From Cyclobacteriaceae bacterium (GTDB lineage: Bacteria > Bacteroidota > Bacteroidia > Cytophagales > Cyclobacteriaceae), in contig JALHRJ010000020.1 of assembly GCA_022841475.1 (NCBI GenBank), positions 1 to 64,000 of the forward strand: a DNA stretch of 64,000 nucleotides, written 5' to 3'. The translations under genes and the position numbers were made by a program. The first letter of the stretch is position 1. Every line of letters starts with the position of its first letter. Shown piece after piece: positions 16,876 to 23,973 of this stretch. Below the pieces are notes generated by a model. It searched no databases. It was not told where the DNA came from and saw only the letters and a program-made list of their open reading frames with translations.

Positions 16876-18579
16876 ATGAATTTGAATATTGATGCAGAGA
16901 AAGAAAATACCTACGATGCCATTGTAGTAGGGACTGGTATCAGCGGGGGATGGGCAGCAAAAGAACTTAGCGAAAAGGGACTTAAAACGCTGGTTCTTGA
17001 AAGAGGCCGGGATGTAAAGCACCCCGATTATCCAACCGCCACAAAAGATCCCTGGCAATTGCCTAATGGCGATCGTCCTACAGTAGAAGATCTTGAAAAA
17101 CAAAAAGTACAGGCGCGTACGGGTTACACAGTTCGTCCTTCAACTGCTCATTGGTTTGTAAATGATTTAGAACATCCCTACACCGAAGTCAACCGCTTCG
17201 ATTGGATGCGTGGTTATCATGTAGGCGGTCGATCCATTATGTGGGGTCGCCAGAGTTATCGCTTCAGCGAAATGGATTTTGAAGCCAATGCAAAAGATGG
17301 AATTGCCATCGATTGGCCCATTCGGTATAAAGAAATTGAACCGTGGTACGACTATGTAGAATCCTATATTGGCGTAAGCGGTTCTATTGACAATATTCCA
17401 AATCTCCCGGATGGTAAATTTCTCCCACCTATGGAGCTAAATTGTGTGGAGTTGGATTTGAAAAAATCAATGCAAGAAAAATTTGGTCGTGCTCTCACAA
17501 TTGGGCGCGTTGCCCATGCAACAGCTGCATTACCCCATACACCATGGCGTGGTACTTGCCAATACAGAAATCTTTGCAGTCGTGGGTGCCCTTACGGTGG
17601 ATATTTTAGCAGTAACTCATGTACTCTTCCAGCGGGTGATAAATCCGGCAACATGACGTTGAGACCAAACTCAGTTGTTTATGAATTGATTTATGACGAG
17701 CAAAAAGGAAAAGCTACCGGAGTAAAAGTATTGGACGGAGAAACCGGTGAGCAGATGGAATTTTATGCAAAAGTTATTTTCCTCTGTGCTTCAACTTTTG
17801 GCTCTACGTTTATTATGCTCAATTCAATTTCTAACCGTTTTCCGAATGGTTTAGGAAATGATAGTGGAGAGCTGGGTTGCAATATTATGGACCATCACTT
17901 AACTGTAGGTGCCGGAGCTCAGGTGGAAGGTTATGAAGATCAGTATTATTTTGGTAGACGGGCTAATGGTCTTTACATCCCACGCTATCGCAATATTGGA
18001 AAGGATAAACGTGATTACATCCGAGGATTTGGATATCAGGGTGGCGCAAGTCGTGCCGGCTGGTCGAGAAGTGCCGAAGAGCAGTTATTAGGAGCTGACT
18101 TAAAAGAAGCATTGACTACACCCGGTGGATGGTCAATAAACCTGGGTGGGTTCGGTGAAATTTTACCTTATCACGACAACAAAGTGGTTATTAATAAAGA
18201 CAAGAAGGACAAGCATGGCCTTCCGACACTCACGTTCGATGCAGTGTTGAGAGAAAATGAAAAGAAAATGCGCAAAGACATGGCCGATGATGCTGCAGAA
18301 ATGTTGGAGGCTGCCGGATTTAAAAACATTCGTAAGTATGATCGTGAAATTGGAATAGGACTAGGTATTCATGAAATGGGAACAGCACGTATGGGCAAAG
18401 ATCCTAAAACTTCGGTGCTCAATAAGTGGAACCAGGTGCATGCCTGCAAGAATGTTTTCGTTACCGATGGATCCTTTATGACCTCAGCCGGTTGTCAGAA
18501 TCCATCGCTTGGCTATATGGCGTTCACCGCCCGGGCAGCGGATTATGCAGTAAGTGAATTAAAAAAGGGTAACTTGTAA
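16876..18579 (+). CDS. GMC family oxidoreductase
   Basis: FAD-dependent dehydrogenase of 567 residues. The dinucleotide-binding motif VVGTGISGGWAAKEL (residues 17-31) is followed by LVLERG. The C-terminal catalytic region has HEMGTARMG (about 496) and TSAGCQNPSLGYMAFTARAA, placing the His and Asn expected for GMC enzymes. It is followed 16 bp later by its typical partner, a gluconate 2-dehydrogenase subunit 3-like protein. Substrate unknown; sugar, sugar-acid or glucoside-3-dehydrogenase activities are all known for this arrangement. No signal peptide is present, so export would depend on the Tat signal of the partner. Confidence 0.9.
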   Translation: MNLNIDAEKENTYDAIVVGTGISGGWAAKELSEKGLKTLVLERGRDVKHPDYPTATKDPWQLPNGDRPTVEDLEKQKVQARTGYTVRPSTAHWFVNDLEHPYTEVNRFDWMRGYHVGGRSIMWGRQSYRFSEMDFEANAKDGIAIDWPIRYKEIEPWYDYVESYIGVSGSIDNIPNLPDGKFLPPMELNCVELDLKKSMQEKFGRALTIGRVAHATAALPHTPWRGTCQYRNLCSRGCPYGGYFSSNSCTLPAGDKSGNMTLRPNSVVYELIYDEQKGKATGVKVLDGETGEQMEFYAKVIFLCASTFGSTFIMLNSISNRFPNGLGNDSGELGCNIMDHHLTVGAGAQVEGYEDQYYFGRRANGLYIPRYRNIGKDKRDYIRGFGYQGGASRAGWSRSAEEQLLGADLKEALTTPGGWSINLGGFGEILPYHDNKVVINKDKKDKHGLPTLTFDAVLRENEKKMRKDMADDAAEMLEAAGFKNIRKYDREIGIGLGIHEMGTARMGKDPKTSVLNKWNQVHACKNVFVTDGSFMTSAGCQNPSLGYMAFTARAADYAVSELKKGNL

Positions 18580-18595
18580 CATCTTTAAATATTGA

Positions 18596-19195
18596 ATGAC
18601 TATGAATCAACTCATCGATAGAAGAGAAGCACTCCGCAAAACAGCCCTGCTGATGGGCGCGGCTGTGTCAGCATCGGCATTAACTGGAATTCTGCAAGGT
18701 TGTAAGGCTACACCCGAACTAACTTACACACCACAATTCTTTACAGAAGATCAGGCGCGTATCGTTATGGAAGTAGCGGAAATTATTATTCCTAAAACAG
18801 ATACACCAGGAGCAAAGGATGCGGGGGTACCAGGCTTCATTGATCTTATGCTGAAGGATTGCTACAAGAAGGAAGATCAGGATCGTTTTATTGCAGGACT
18901 TACAGCCTTTGATGCAGAAGCGAAAACTGCCTATGGCGATACCTTTATCTATTGCAAGCCTGAACAACAAGTGGAATTAGTAACAAAGACTCATACAGCT
19001 GCCCTTGCGGAAGCAAAGGAAAACAAAGAAGCCAAGAGACCTTTTATATTGATGGCGAAAGAACTCACCTTATTGGGCTTCTTCACCTCAGAACCGGGTG
19101 CTACGCAAGTGTTGCAATATGTAGCCGTTCCGGGCTCTTACAAAGGCTGTATTCCATTATCCGAAGCTGGTAATGGAAAGACCTGGGCATCGTAG
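18596..19195 (+). CDS. Gluconate 2-dehydrogenase subunit 3 family protein
   Basis: Small subunit of 199 residues that partners the GMC oxidoreductase. The N-terminus has a twin-arginine motif (DRREALRKTA), a hydrophobic stretch and a lipobox-like LQGC near residue 36, suggesting Tat export and lipid anchoring. The body begins FFTEDQARIVMEVAEIIIP and contains TPGAKDAGVPGFIDLML, the hallmark of the family. Start ATG at 18596; a second ATG two codons later is equally possible. A strong intrinsic terminator follows. Confidence 0.88.
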   Translation: MTMNQLIDRREALRKTALLMGAAVSASALTGILQGCKATPELTYTPQFFTEDQARIVMEVAEIIIPKTDTPGAKDAGVPGFIDLMLKDCYKKEDQDRFIAGLTAFDAEAKTAYGDTFIYCKPEQQVELVTKTHTAALAEAKENKEAKRPFILMAKELTLLGFFTSEPGATQVLQYVAVPGSYKGCIPLSEAGNGKTWAS

Positions 19196-19213
19196 TATTT
19201 GATATAGATTTAT

Positions 19214-19241
19214 AAAAAGGCATCTGCGAGATGCCTTTTTT
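19214..19241 (+). terminator. Rho-independent terminator of the GMC operon
   Basis: Perfect 12-bp stem AAAAAGGCATCT / AGATGCCTTTTT with a 3-nt loop (GCG) and trailing T-run, 19 bases after the stop. Confidence 0.9.
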
Positions 19242-19271
19242 GTTATGCCTCCGTCTGAATCCTCACTTACG

Positions 19272-19358
19272 CCTCGGTCTGTGTCCTCACTGTGTCCTCA
19301 CAGACCGAAACTTATTAAATGGCGTGCTTCGTGCGGATACGAACACGCATTAATGAAT
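19272..19358. repeat. Diverged direct repeat A, left edge of the 19-23 kb island
   Basis: The sequence CCTCGGTCTGTGTCCTCAC and the following CACAGACCGAAACTTATT recur in diverged form at 23143-23159 plus 23364-23417. The unit ends in a hairpin (GCGTG.TTCGT, 19322-19332, with ACGAA.CACGC, 19339-19348) whose counterpart in copy B (GTGGTTCGTT / AACAAACCAC) keeps the pairing with different bases. In A the 11-mer TGTGTCCTCAC is duplicated in tandem (19280-19301). Confidence 0.5.
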
Positions 19359-19635
19359 CAACTGACACAGTTTTTTGAACAGAACCTTGAAAAGATCAAT
19401 CGTGTACGCATCGAGGGTGTAATTGGTACAAGGTGTTCCCGCATCGTGTACACATAAAGGGTGTAATGGCTCGTAGTGTCTAAGTAACTGTGTAAAAGTA
19501 CGATTGACCTCTGGTGAGGTGCCTATGAAATGTGGAGACTATATTAAAAACTTGATTTTGCGAATAGAAATTTTGATATGTGTTGTTTACTGTAAGAGCT
19601 ACGTAGTCTCATTTTTTTTGGCCATCGGGGTAGGT
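19359..19635. other. Non-coding stretch with possible insertion-sequence remnants
   Basis: No convincing gene. A short direct repeat GGGTGTAATTGG / GGGTGTAATGG occurs at 19415 and 19459. The segment GTAGTGTCTAAGTAACTGTG (from 19473) resembles terminal inverted repeats of IS256-type elements as remembered, but no transposase or matching partner end is visible. Confidence 0.25.
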
Positions 19636-20616
19636 TTATTGGTCACACTGGGATAGCCGAACATTAATAGAGCGCACTTTCACCAGTGTTCCTGTTCCAA
19701 GAGGTACACCCACATCAGGTCCCATCATATCACCGGTATATATAACCTGATGCACTGGGCCACTTGGCGTTATAAAATCATTTCCTTGGTCTGCATCTGC
19801 ATCAATATCTTCCCCTCGATATGATTTCATTTCAGCAGGGATACTTTGAATAAAAAATCCAGCAGGTGCGGTATAATGTGTCTCCCTCTTTTCTCCAAAA
19901 GCATGTGTGTTATCGCCTCCTAACTCTTTAGCATCCATAGTGAGTATAGCCTGAATTGATCTTTTATCTTCAGAAATATTTAGGTCAAAAGTAATTATGA
20001 CTTTTGGGCCATGCCCAAAAAATTCAGGATCACCGCTTACCAAAGAAGGATTTAAGCCGTAGTCTTTAGCTGGCATAGTTTCCTCTCTTGTTTCTCTGTC
20101 GCCAAAGGGACAAGTGAGGTTACCAAGTGCGTCCTTGGCAGCTTCTAAGATTGGAACATATTGAATCAATGCTACGGATTTATAGTAAACGGCAGTTGGC
20201 GAATTAATTTCCAGCGCGGTGCCTGAAATCCATTGTCCACTGAAATGAAGTGTGCTGCTTAAAACGTTTTGAGCTTCTGCTGATAAAGTTGCTGCCCCGT
20301 TAAATTCATAAGACGCCTTATTATACATTATAACTTCAGTAATGAAGAAAGATTTTGGATTACTATGAATGAATGTTAGGATATCATCAATCTCACTCTT
20401 GCAAAGTTTACTGGTGTATTCTTTAAATGAAACAAGAGTGCCATCCTTATAATAGATACGGTTCCCATCAGTTACTTTAAGTGCTACACTTTTAATTCGA
20501 CTTAATTCGGTTCTAATTTCCGCAGAAATGTTATTCGGAAGTATTGAAGTATTGAATGAAAATTTCTGCGTGGTGTTTAAACTTAAGTCGTTAATTGGAA
20601 TTGTAGTTGTCAGCAT
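19636..20616 (-). CDS. Unrecognised protein, 326 residues
   Basis: I do not recognise this protein. It is a long, uninterrupted frame with ordinary composition, no signal peptide and no membrane segment. Polar beta-rich sequence dominates; the C-terminal third contains an acidic stretch GEDIDADADQGNDF and a segment PSGPVHQVIYTGDMMGPDVG. Four cysteines are scattered. It lies inside an accessory segment bracketed by diverged direct repeats and is more AT-rich than the flanking GMC operon, suggesting horizontal acquisition. A possible small gene (20646-20903) precedes it on the same strand. Confidence 0.65.
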   Translation of the reverse strand: MLTTTIPINDLSLNTTQKFSFNTSILPNNISAEIRTELSRIKSVALKVTDGNRIYYKDGTLVSFKEYTSKLCKSEIDDILTFIHSNPKSFFITEVIMYNKASYEFNGAATLSAEAQNVLSSTLHFSGQWISGTALEINSPTAVYYKSVALIQYVPILEAAKDALGNLTCPFGDRETREETMPAKDYGLNPSLVSGDPEFFGHGPKVIITFDLNISEDKRSIQAILTMDAKELGGDNTHAFGEKRETHYTAPAGFFIQSIPAEMKSYRGEDIDADADQGNDFITPSGPVHQVIYTGDMMGPDVGVPLGTGTLVKVRSINVRLSQCDQ

Positions 20617-20645
20617 AAAGTTATTTTTCGCAAAACATTTGCTAT

Positions 20646-20903
20646 CTAATGCTTTGGTTGTGAATGATGGTGCATCGGATATTTTCCATTTAACTTTGTA
20701 ATACTACCTAGCTCATAACCTCCAAAATAATTGAATGTTTTAAACCCTTTTAGCTTCTGAACTTGAGAGTGGGAATCAAGATTAATGATCGATATGAACG
20801 CAATTATTGCGATTAAATCTTTTAAATTAATGCTATTTTTTATGGTGAATTTGATTTTAAAAGCTGTTTTAATGGTTAAACAAAACACCGTCCATTTTCT
20901 CAC
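20646..20903 (-). CDS. Small hypothetical protein, uncertain
   Basis: Open frame of 85 residues. Residues 30-46 (LIAIIAFISIINLDSHS) look like the hydrophobic core and cleavage region of a signal peptide, so a shorter start may be real, leaving a mature peptide of about 40 residues rich in His, Lys and Gly. It lies 29 bp upstream of the 326-residue gene on the same strand. It may also be non-coding. Confidence 0.3.
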   Translation of the reverse strand: MRKWTVFCLTIKTAFKIKFTIKNSINLKDLIAIIAFISIINLDSHSQVQKLKGFKTFNYFGGYELGSITKLNGKYPMHHHSQPKH

Positions 20904-20978
20904 ATGACCAATACTAACTTCTTAGTAAAATTCTTCTAAAGTTTGACTACTTACATTTCTGTGAAAGTGATTTTTGGA

Positions 20979-21053
20979 TTTGCAATCTGCGAGGATCACG
21001 ATGTGGTGGTGGTGGGTGTGAAACTCATGCTCGCCAGTCGTGAATTTTTTTGA
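20979..21053 (+). pseudogene. 5' remnant of a response regulator receiver gene, copy 1
   Basis: Translates as FAICEDHDVVVVGVKLMLAS then REFF and a stop, the beta1-alpha1 start of a CheY-like receiver. About 50 bp (20985-21035) match 22179-22229 at roughly 90 percent. The rest of the receiver, including the phospho-acceptor Asp, is missing. With the copy at 22146 it brackets the DUF6922/AbiEii genes. Confidence 0.7.
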
Positions 21054-21178
21054 TGTGATCTGCGCCCGAAAAGCAGTCGGTCAAGCTTGTTAAAAGGAAT
21101 GCCTTGCGTGCATGCATTCATCGCACAATTGACTCGTAATCTCACCATTTTTTGAGCAGATAATAGACCGGTTTTTAG

Positions 21179-21186
21179 TATCTTTG
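21179..21186 (+). promoter_or_regulatory. -7 promoter box of the DUF6922/AbiEii operon
   Basis: TATCTTTG matches TAnnTTTG and lies 21 bp before the ATG at 21208. An apparent upstream TTG start (21184) lies within it. A TTTG occurs at 21151, somewhat farther away than usual for a -33 element. Confidence 0.5.
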
Positions 21187-21207
21187 AATACTAAAAAACT
21201 GGCATTC

Positions 21208-21462
21208 ATGCGCAAGAAACCCAATATTCCCGGCTACTTTTTGTGGGAGTATGATTTGGATACGTTCAATTATGACAAGTCGTACAAGATTGTGATTGAA
21301 CGCATCTTGGAACGAGGTAATTTAGAGGAATGGCGAGAAATACTAGCCTACTACGGTGAGGAAAAAATATTAGAGACCATCGAGTGGAGTGCACAGCTTG
21401 ATCGCAGAGGAAAAGAGTTTTCCAGGTTTTTCCTTAAATCAGATTTTCTCCATGCTGCATAA
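21208..21462 (+). CDS. DUF6922-like small protein, probable antitoxin partner
   Basis: An 84-residue protein starting MRKKPNIPGYFLWEYD. The pattern FLWEYDLDTFNYDKSYKIVIERILERG and the following EILAYYGEEKI matches DUF6922, which in Bacteroidota is usually found directly before an AbiEii-type nucleotidyltransferase. The protein overlaps the next start by 11 bp. The antitoxin role is inferred from position. ATG 21208 is chosen because the upstream TTG overlaps a -7 box. Confidence 0.7.
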   Translation: MRKKPNIPGYFLWEYDLDTFNYDKSYKIVIERILERGNLEEWREILAYYGEEKILETIEWSAQLDRRGKEFSRFFLKSDFLHAA

Positions 21463-22087
21463 GGACTCCTTTATTGTTAAACCCGCTACGTTCAAACTTA
21501 TTCAGCAACTACAAGCGTTACCTGAACTTAACGGGTTTTACCTGGTGGTGGGCACCGCACTCGCATTGCAATTGGGGCATCGAAATTCAATTGATATTGA
21601 TCTGTTTACTAAGAATGATTTTACGCCTGAATCGTTGCTGGAACTCTTAGGTCAAAATTTTTCCATAGAACCATCTTTCACCGCAAAAAATACTCTTCTC
21701 TCTATCGTTAATAACATTAAAGTAGATTTCATCTGCCATGCCTACCCATTGGTGCTTCCGCCCATCACCGAAGAGGGGATTACGTTTCTCTCCTTGCAAG
21801 ATATAGCGGCTATGAAACTGAACGCCATCAGCAATTCCGGCAAACGGTTAAAGGATTTTATTGATGTTTACTTTCTGCTGCAGCATTTCTCGCTCCACGA
21901 GATGATTGAATTCTATACCATTAAATATCCACGGTTCAACCCACTCATTCCTTTAAAGGCCATTAACTATTTTGACGATATTGATCCTGACATTGACCCA
22001 CCTAAACTGAGGTCCAAACTTCCACTTTCAGAAATTAAAAAACGCATCCACGACAGCGTGTTGCATTCGCGTAAAAAGTTTATCTAA
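21452..22087 (+). CDS. AbiEii/AbiGii-type nucleotidyltransferase toxin
   Basis: A 211-residue nucleotidyltransferase-fold protein. The active-site region VVGTALALQLGHRNSIDIDL (about 29-48) holds the GT motif and the DxD metal ligands. A second conserved block follows near residue 113 (LQDIAAMKLNAISNSGKRLK, with KDFIDVY after it), carrying the Lys and Asp typical of the family. AbiEii-type toxins transfer nucleotides to tRNA or other targets in type IV-like toxin-antitoxin or abortive-infection systems. The open frame extends upstream, but the ATG at 21452 begins at the family's usual position and overlaps the DUF6922 stop. Confidence 0.82.
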   Translation: MLHKDSFIVKPATFKLIQQLQALPELNGFYLVVGTALALQLGHRNSIDIDLFTKNDFTPESLLELLGQNFSIEPSFTAKNTLLSIVNNIKVDFICHAYPLVLPPITEEGITFLSLQDIAAMKLNAISNSGKRLKDFIDVYFLLQHFSLHEMIEFYTIKYPRFNPLIPLKAINYFDDIDPDIDPPKLRSKLPLSEIKKRIHDSVLHSRKKFI

Positions 22088-22145
22088 CTACGGCTGATCT
22101 TTTACTAAAACCCTTTAGCAAGTCTTATTTTTTTGGTATTTTAGA

Positions 22146-22310
22146 TTGTTGGCTTTATCTGAATTACATAAAATCGTCATCTGCGAAGACCATGATGTGG
22201 TGGTGGAGGGTGTGAAACTCATGCTCGCTAACCAGGAGCAATTCGTGCTATGTGGCCATGTGCGGAATAAGCAAGATCTTTTGCAAGTGTTGGAAAAGGA
22301 GAAGCCGGCC
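22146..22310 (+). pseudogene. 5' remnant of a response regulator receiver gene, copy 2, fused out of frame to a kinase gene
   Basis: Codes for LHKIVICEDHDVVVEGVKLM and continues LANQEQFVLCGHVRNKQDLL QVLEKEKPAV, the first half of a receiver domain. At 22304-22311 (GCCGGCCG) homology stops, exactly where an 8-bp inverted repeat begins (complement at 22343-22350). Downstream sequence belongs to a histidine kinase in another frame. The phospho-acceptor strand and effector domain are lost. Confidence 0.75.
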
Positions 22311-23121
22311 GTTTTATTTAACGGCCTATTCAACATTAGTGGCGGCCGGCATTTTCGCCACCTTAAATTATGGTTTTGGTTTGTATCAGTATTTTGGACC
22401 AAATCCAATCTTAATTGCTTATTTTCTGGAAGCCATGATTCTCTCCGTTGCCTTGGTGATCCTTTTCAAGCAGGTGCAGAATGAGCGCACCCGCTTAATG
22501 GAGAAGGTCAACACGCAGCAAAAGGAAATGTATACGCAATATATCGATGGCATAGAAAAAGAGCGAAGTCGCATAGCGGGTGAACTTCATGATGATGTGG
22601 GTAGTCGGTTGAGTTATTTGAAACAACTTATGGTTACGCATAGTACTGAAAGTATAAAAACCGCAGACCAACTCGAGCAACTCATTAAAGATGTCCGGCA
22701 ACTGTCACATGATCTCGCTCCACCATTTGCGCACGTTTCAGGCCTGGTTCCCCTTATTGAAAAATTAATCAGCGAAACGCGGCTGGCCACAGGCCTTGAA
22801 GTGAAATTTCAACAACACAATTACAAGGAAGTTTTAGTCAACAATCAAATTCAACAGGTATATCGTATTATTCAGGAAGCCCTGAATAATATTGTTAAAC
22901 ACGCACACGCCACCCGGGTTGATGTGCAGCTTTTCGGACACGAGGTCGAGGTAAATATTTCTATTGAAGATAATGGAAAGGGATTCAATCCATCTGAGGT
23001 TCCTGATGGTTTAGGACTGAATCAAATGAAAATCCGCACCGAGAGTTTGGAAGGCAGGATTGAAATCAATAGCCATCCAGGAAAGGGAACTCTTATACTT
23101 ATTAGCGTGCCAATCCAGTAG
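22252..23121 (+). CDS. N-terminally truncated sensor histidine kinase (7TM-DISM / HisKA_3 type)
   Basis: The frame keeps the last two membrane helices of a 7TMR-DISM sensor (FYLTAYSTLVAAGIFATLNY from 22312 and ILIAYFLEAMILSVALVILF), a coiled-coil linker, the HisKA_3 dimerisation motif RSRIAGELHDDVGSRLSYL with the phospho-acceptor His near residue 115, and a HATPase domain: N-box QEALNNIVKHAHA, G1 IEDNGKGF, G2 DGLGLNQM and GKGT. The sensor domain and first five membrane helices are missing; the first 20 codons are out-of-frame response-regulator DNA. It is therefore likely a non-functional remnant or an unregulated catalytic core. The real partner regulator is not in the window. Confidence 0.75.
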   Translation: MAMCGISKIFCKCWKRRSRPFYLTAYSTLVAAGIFATLNYGFGLYQYFGPNPILIAYFLEAMILSVALVILFKQVQNERTRLMEKVNTQQKEMYTQYIDGIEKERSRIAGELHDDVGSRLSYLKQLMVTHSTESIKTADQLEQLIKDVRQLSHDLAPPFAHVSGLVPLIEKLISETRLATGLEVKFQQHNYKEVLVNNQIQQVYRIIQEALNNIVKHAHATRVDVQLFGHEVEVNISIEDNGKGFNPSEVPDGLGLNQMKIRTESLEGRIEINSHPGKGTLILISVPIQ

Positions 23122-23142
23122 TTCATCTTTTCTCCTACAACC

Positions 23143-23159
23143 CCTCGGTGTGTGTCTTT
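23143..23159. repeat. Diverged direct repeat B, left part
   Basis: CCTCGGTGTGTGTCTTT aligns with 19272-19290 of repeat A. It is separated from the rest of the unit (23364-23417) by a 204-bp palindromic element. Confidence 0.45.
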
Positions 23160-23363
23160 ACCATAGTCGTGAGCTATATGTCATCCCTAAAGGGATTTCG
23201 ATATTTTGTATTTGCAATTAAAGTCCAGCTAGGGACAATATATAGGCGGAAAGCCAATCAAAGTGAATTCAAGTCATGTAGGGACGACATATAAAGACTT
23301 AGTCATAGTAAAGCAAATATAGCTTACAAGCTCTACGACATTTCCTAAGTGAACGACTATGGT
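23160..23363. mobile_element. 204-bp palindromic element with 11-bp terminal inverted repeats
   Basis: Left end ACCATAGTCGT (23160-23170) and right end ACGACTATGGT (23353-23363) are perfect inverted repeats. A second inner pair TATATGTCATCCCTA / TAGGGACGACATATA (23175-23189, 23279-23293) matches at 14 of 15. GTCTT occurs immediately outside both ends (23154-23158, 23364-23368) and could be a target duplication. There is no coding capacity. It splits repeat B, which argues that it inserted there. Confidence 0.6.
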
Positions 23364-23425
23364 GTCTTCACAGATCGAAACTTATTTAACGGTGTGGTTC
23401 GTTAGGAAACAAACCACGAATTAAC
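23364..23425. repeat. Diverged direct repeat B, right part
   Basis: GTCTTCACAGATCGAAACTT and the following hairpin (GTGGTTCGTT 23394-23403, AACAAACCAC 23408-23417) correspond to 19296-19348 of repeat A. Together A and B bracket the 4-kb accessory segment. The hairpin may also terminate transcription from either side. Confidence 0.45.
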
Positions 23426-23438
23426 AAAAGAGAAAATC

Positions 23439-23969
23439 TCAATAATCCACCGATGCCCGCTTTTGAAACCACGGACGCAGTACCGTGCGATCCAATAAAA
23501 CGAGCGCGAGCGCCAGGTTTAAAAAGATAATTCCATTCACCAGAATTTTCCCGTTGAATGGAATAGAGAATGTAGTATCCTCAATCCATCTGTTTTTAAT
23601 TGGGGTTGTATCCACCAACAGAGAAGTACTCGTATTATCAAAGACGCCATTAGATAGCAACATAAGAGCCAGCACTGATGCGATGATAACGCCCATGAGC
23701 AACAGCAATCCCTTGTGGGGCGAGAACAATGATTTCACCGGTTGGGCATCCAATCCAGCCATTACCTTTTGGGTAAATGTTTTAGAAGGAGTTTCGAAGG
23801 TTGACTTGCGCACAAGGAAAGATCGTATGGTACGCAATTCTTCCAACCGTTCTTTCAGCTCGGGCATAGCTTGAAGTTCTGCTTCCAGTTTTATTTTTTG
23901 TGAGGGTTCCATTTCGCCATCCAGATAGCGAAGGAGCTCCTCTTCTTTGGCAGGTGATAATTTATTCAT
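23439..23969 (-). CDS. Membrane anti-sigma factor-like protein
   Basis: A 176-residue protein with an N-terminal cytoplasmic anti-sigma-like segment (EEELLRYLDGEMEPSQKIKL then ELQAMPELKERLEELRTIR), a first membrane helix near residues 86-105 (KGLLLLMGVIIASVLALMLL) and a second near 143-160. It lacks the zinc-binding His/Cys set of classical zinc anti-sigma factors. It starts four bases after the ECF sigma gene, so it is the expected negative partner of that sigma factor. Confidence 0.75.
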   Translation of the reverse strand: MNKLSPAKEEELLRYLDGEMEPSQKIKLEAELQAMPELKERLEELRTIRSFLVRKSTFETPSKTFTQKVMAGLDAQPVKSLFSPHKGLLLLMGVIIASVLALMLLSNGVFDNTSTSLLVDTTPIKNRWIEDTTFSIPFNGKILVNGIIFLNLALALVLLDRTVLRPWFQKRASVDY

Positions 23970-23973
23970 ATGC

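Noticed and set aside
19245..19457. 70-residue plus-strand frame after the GMC terminator
   Set aside because: It crosses the repeat A hairpin and lies beyond a strong terminator; composition is not protein-like.
22146..22484. 112-residue frame as an intact response regulator
   Set aside because: Receiver homology ends at 22310; the rest is the kinase gene read in the wrong frame, and the phospho-acceptor region is missing.
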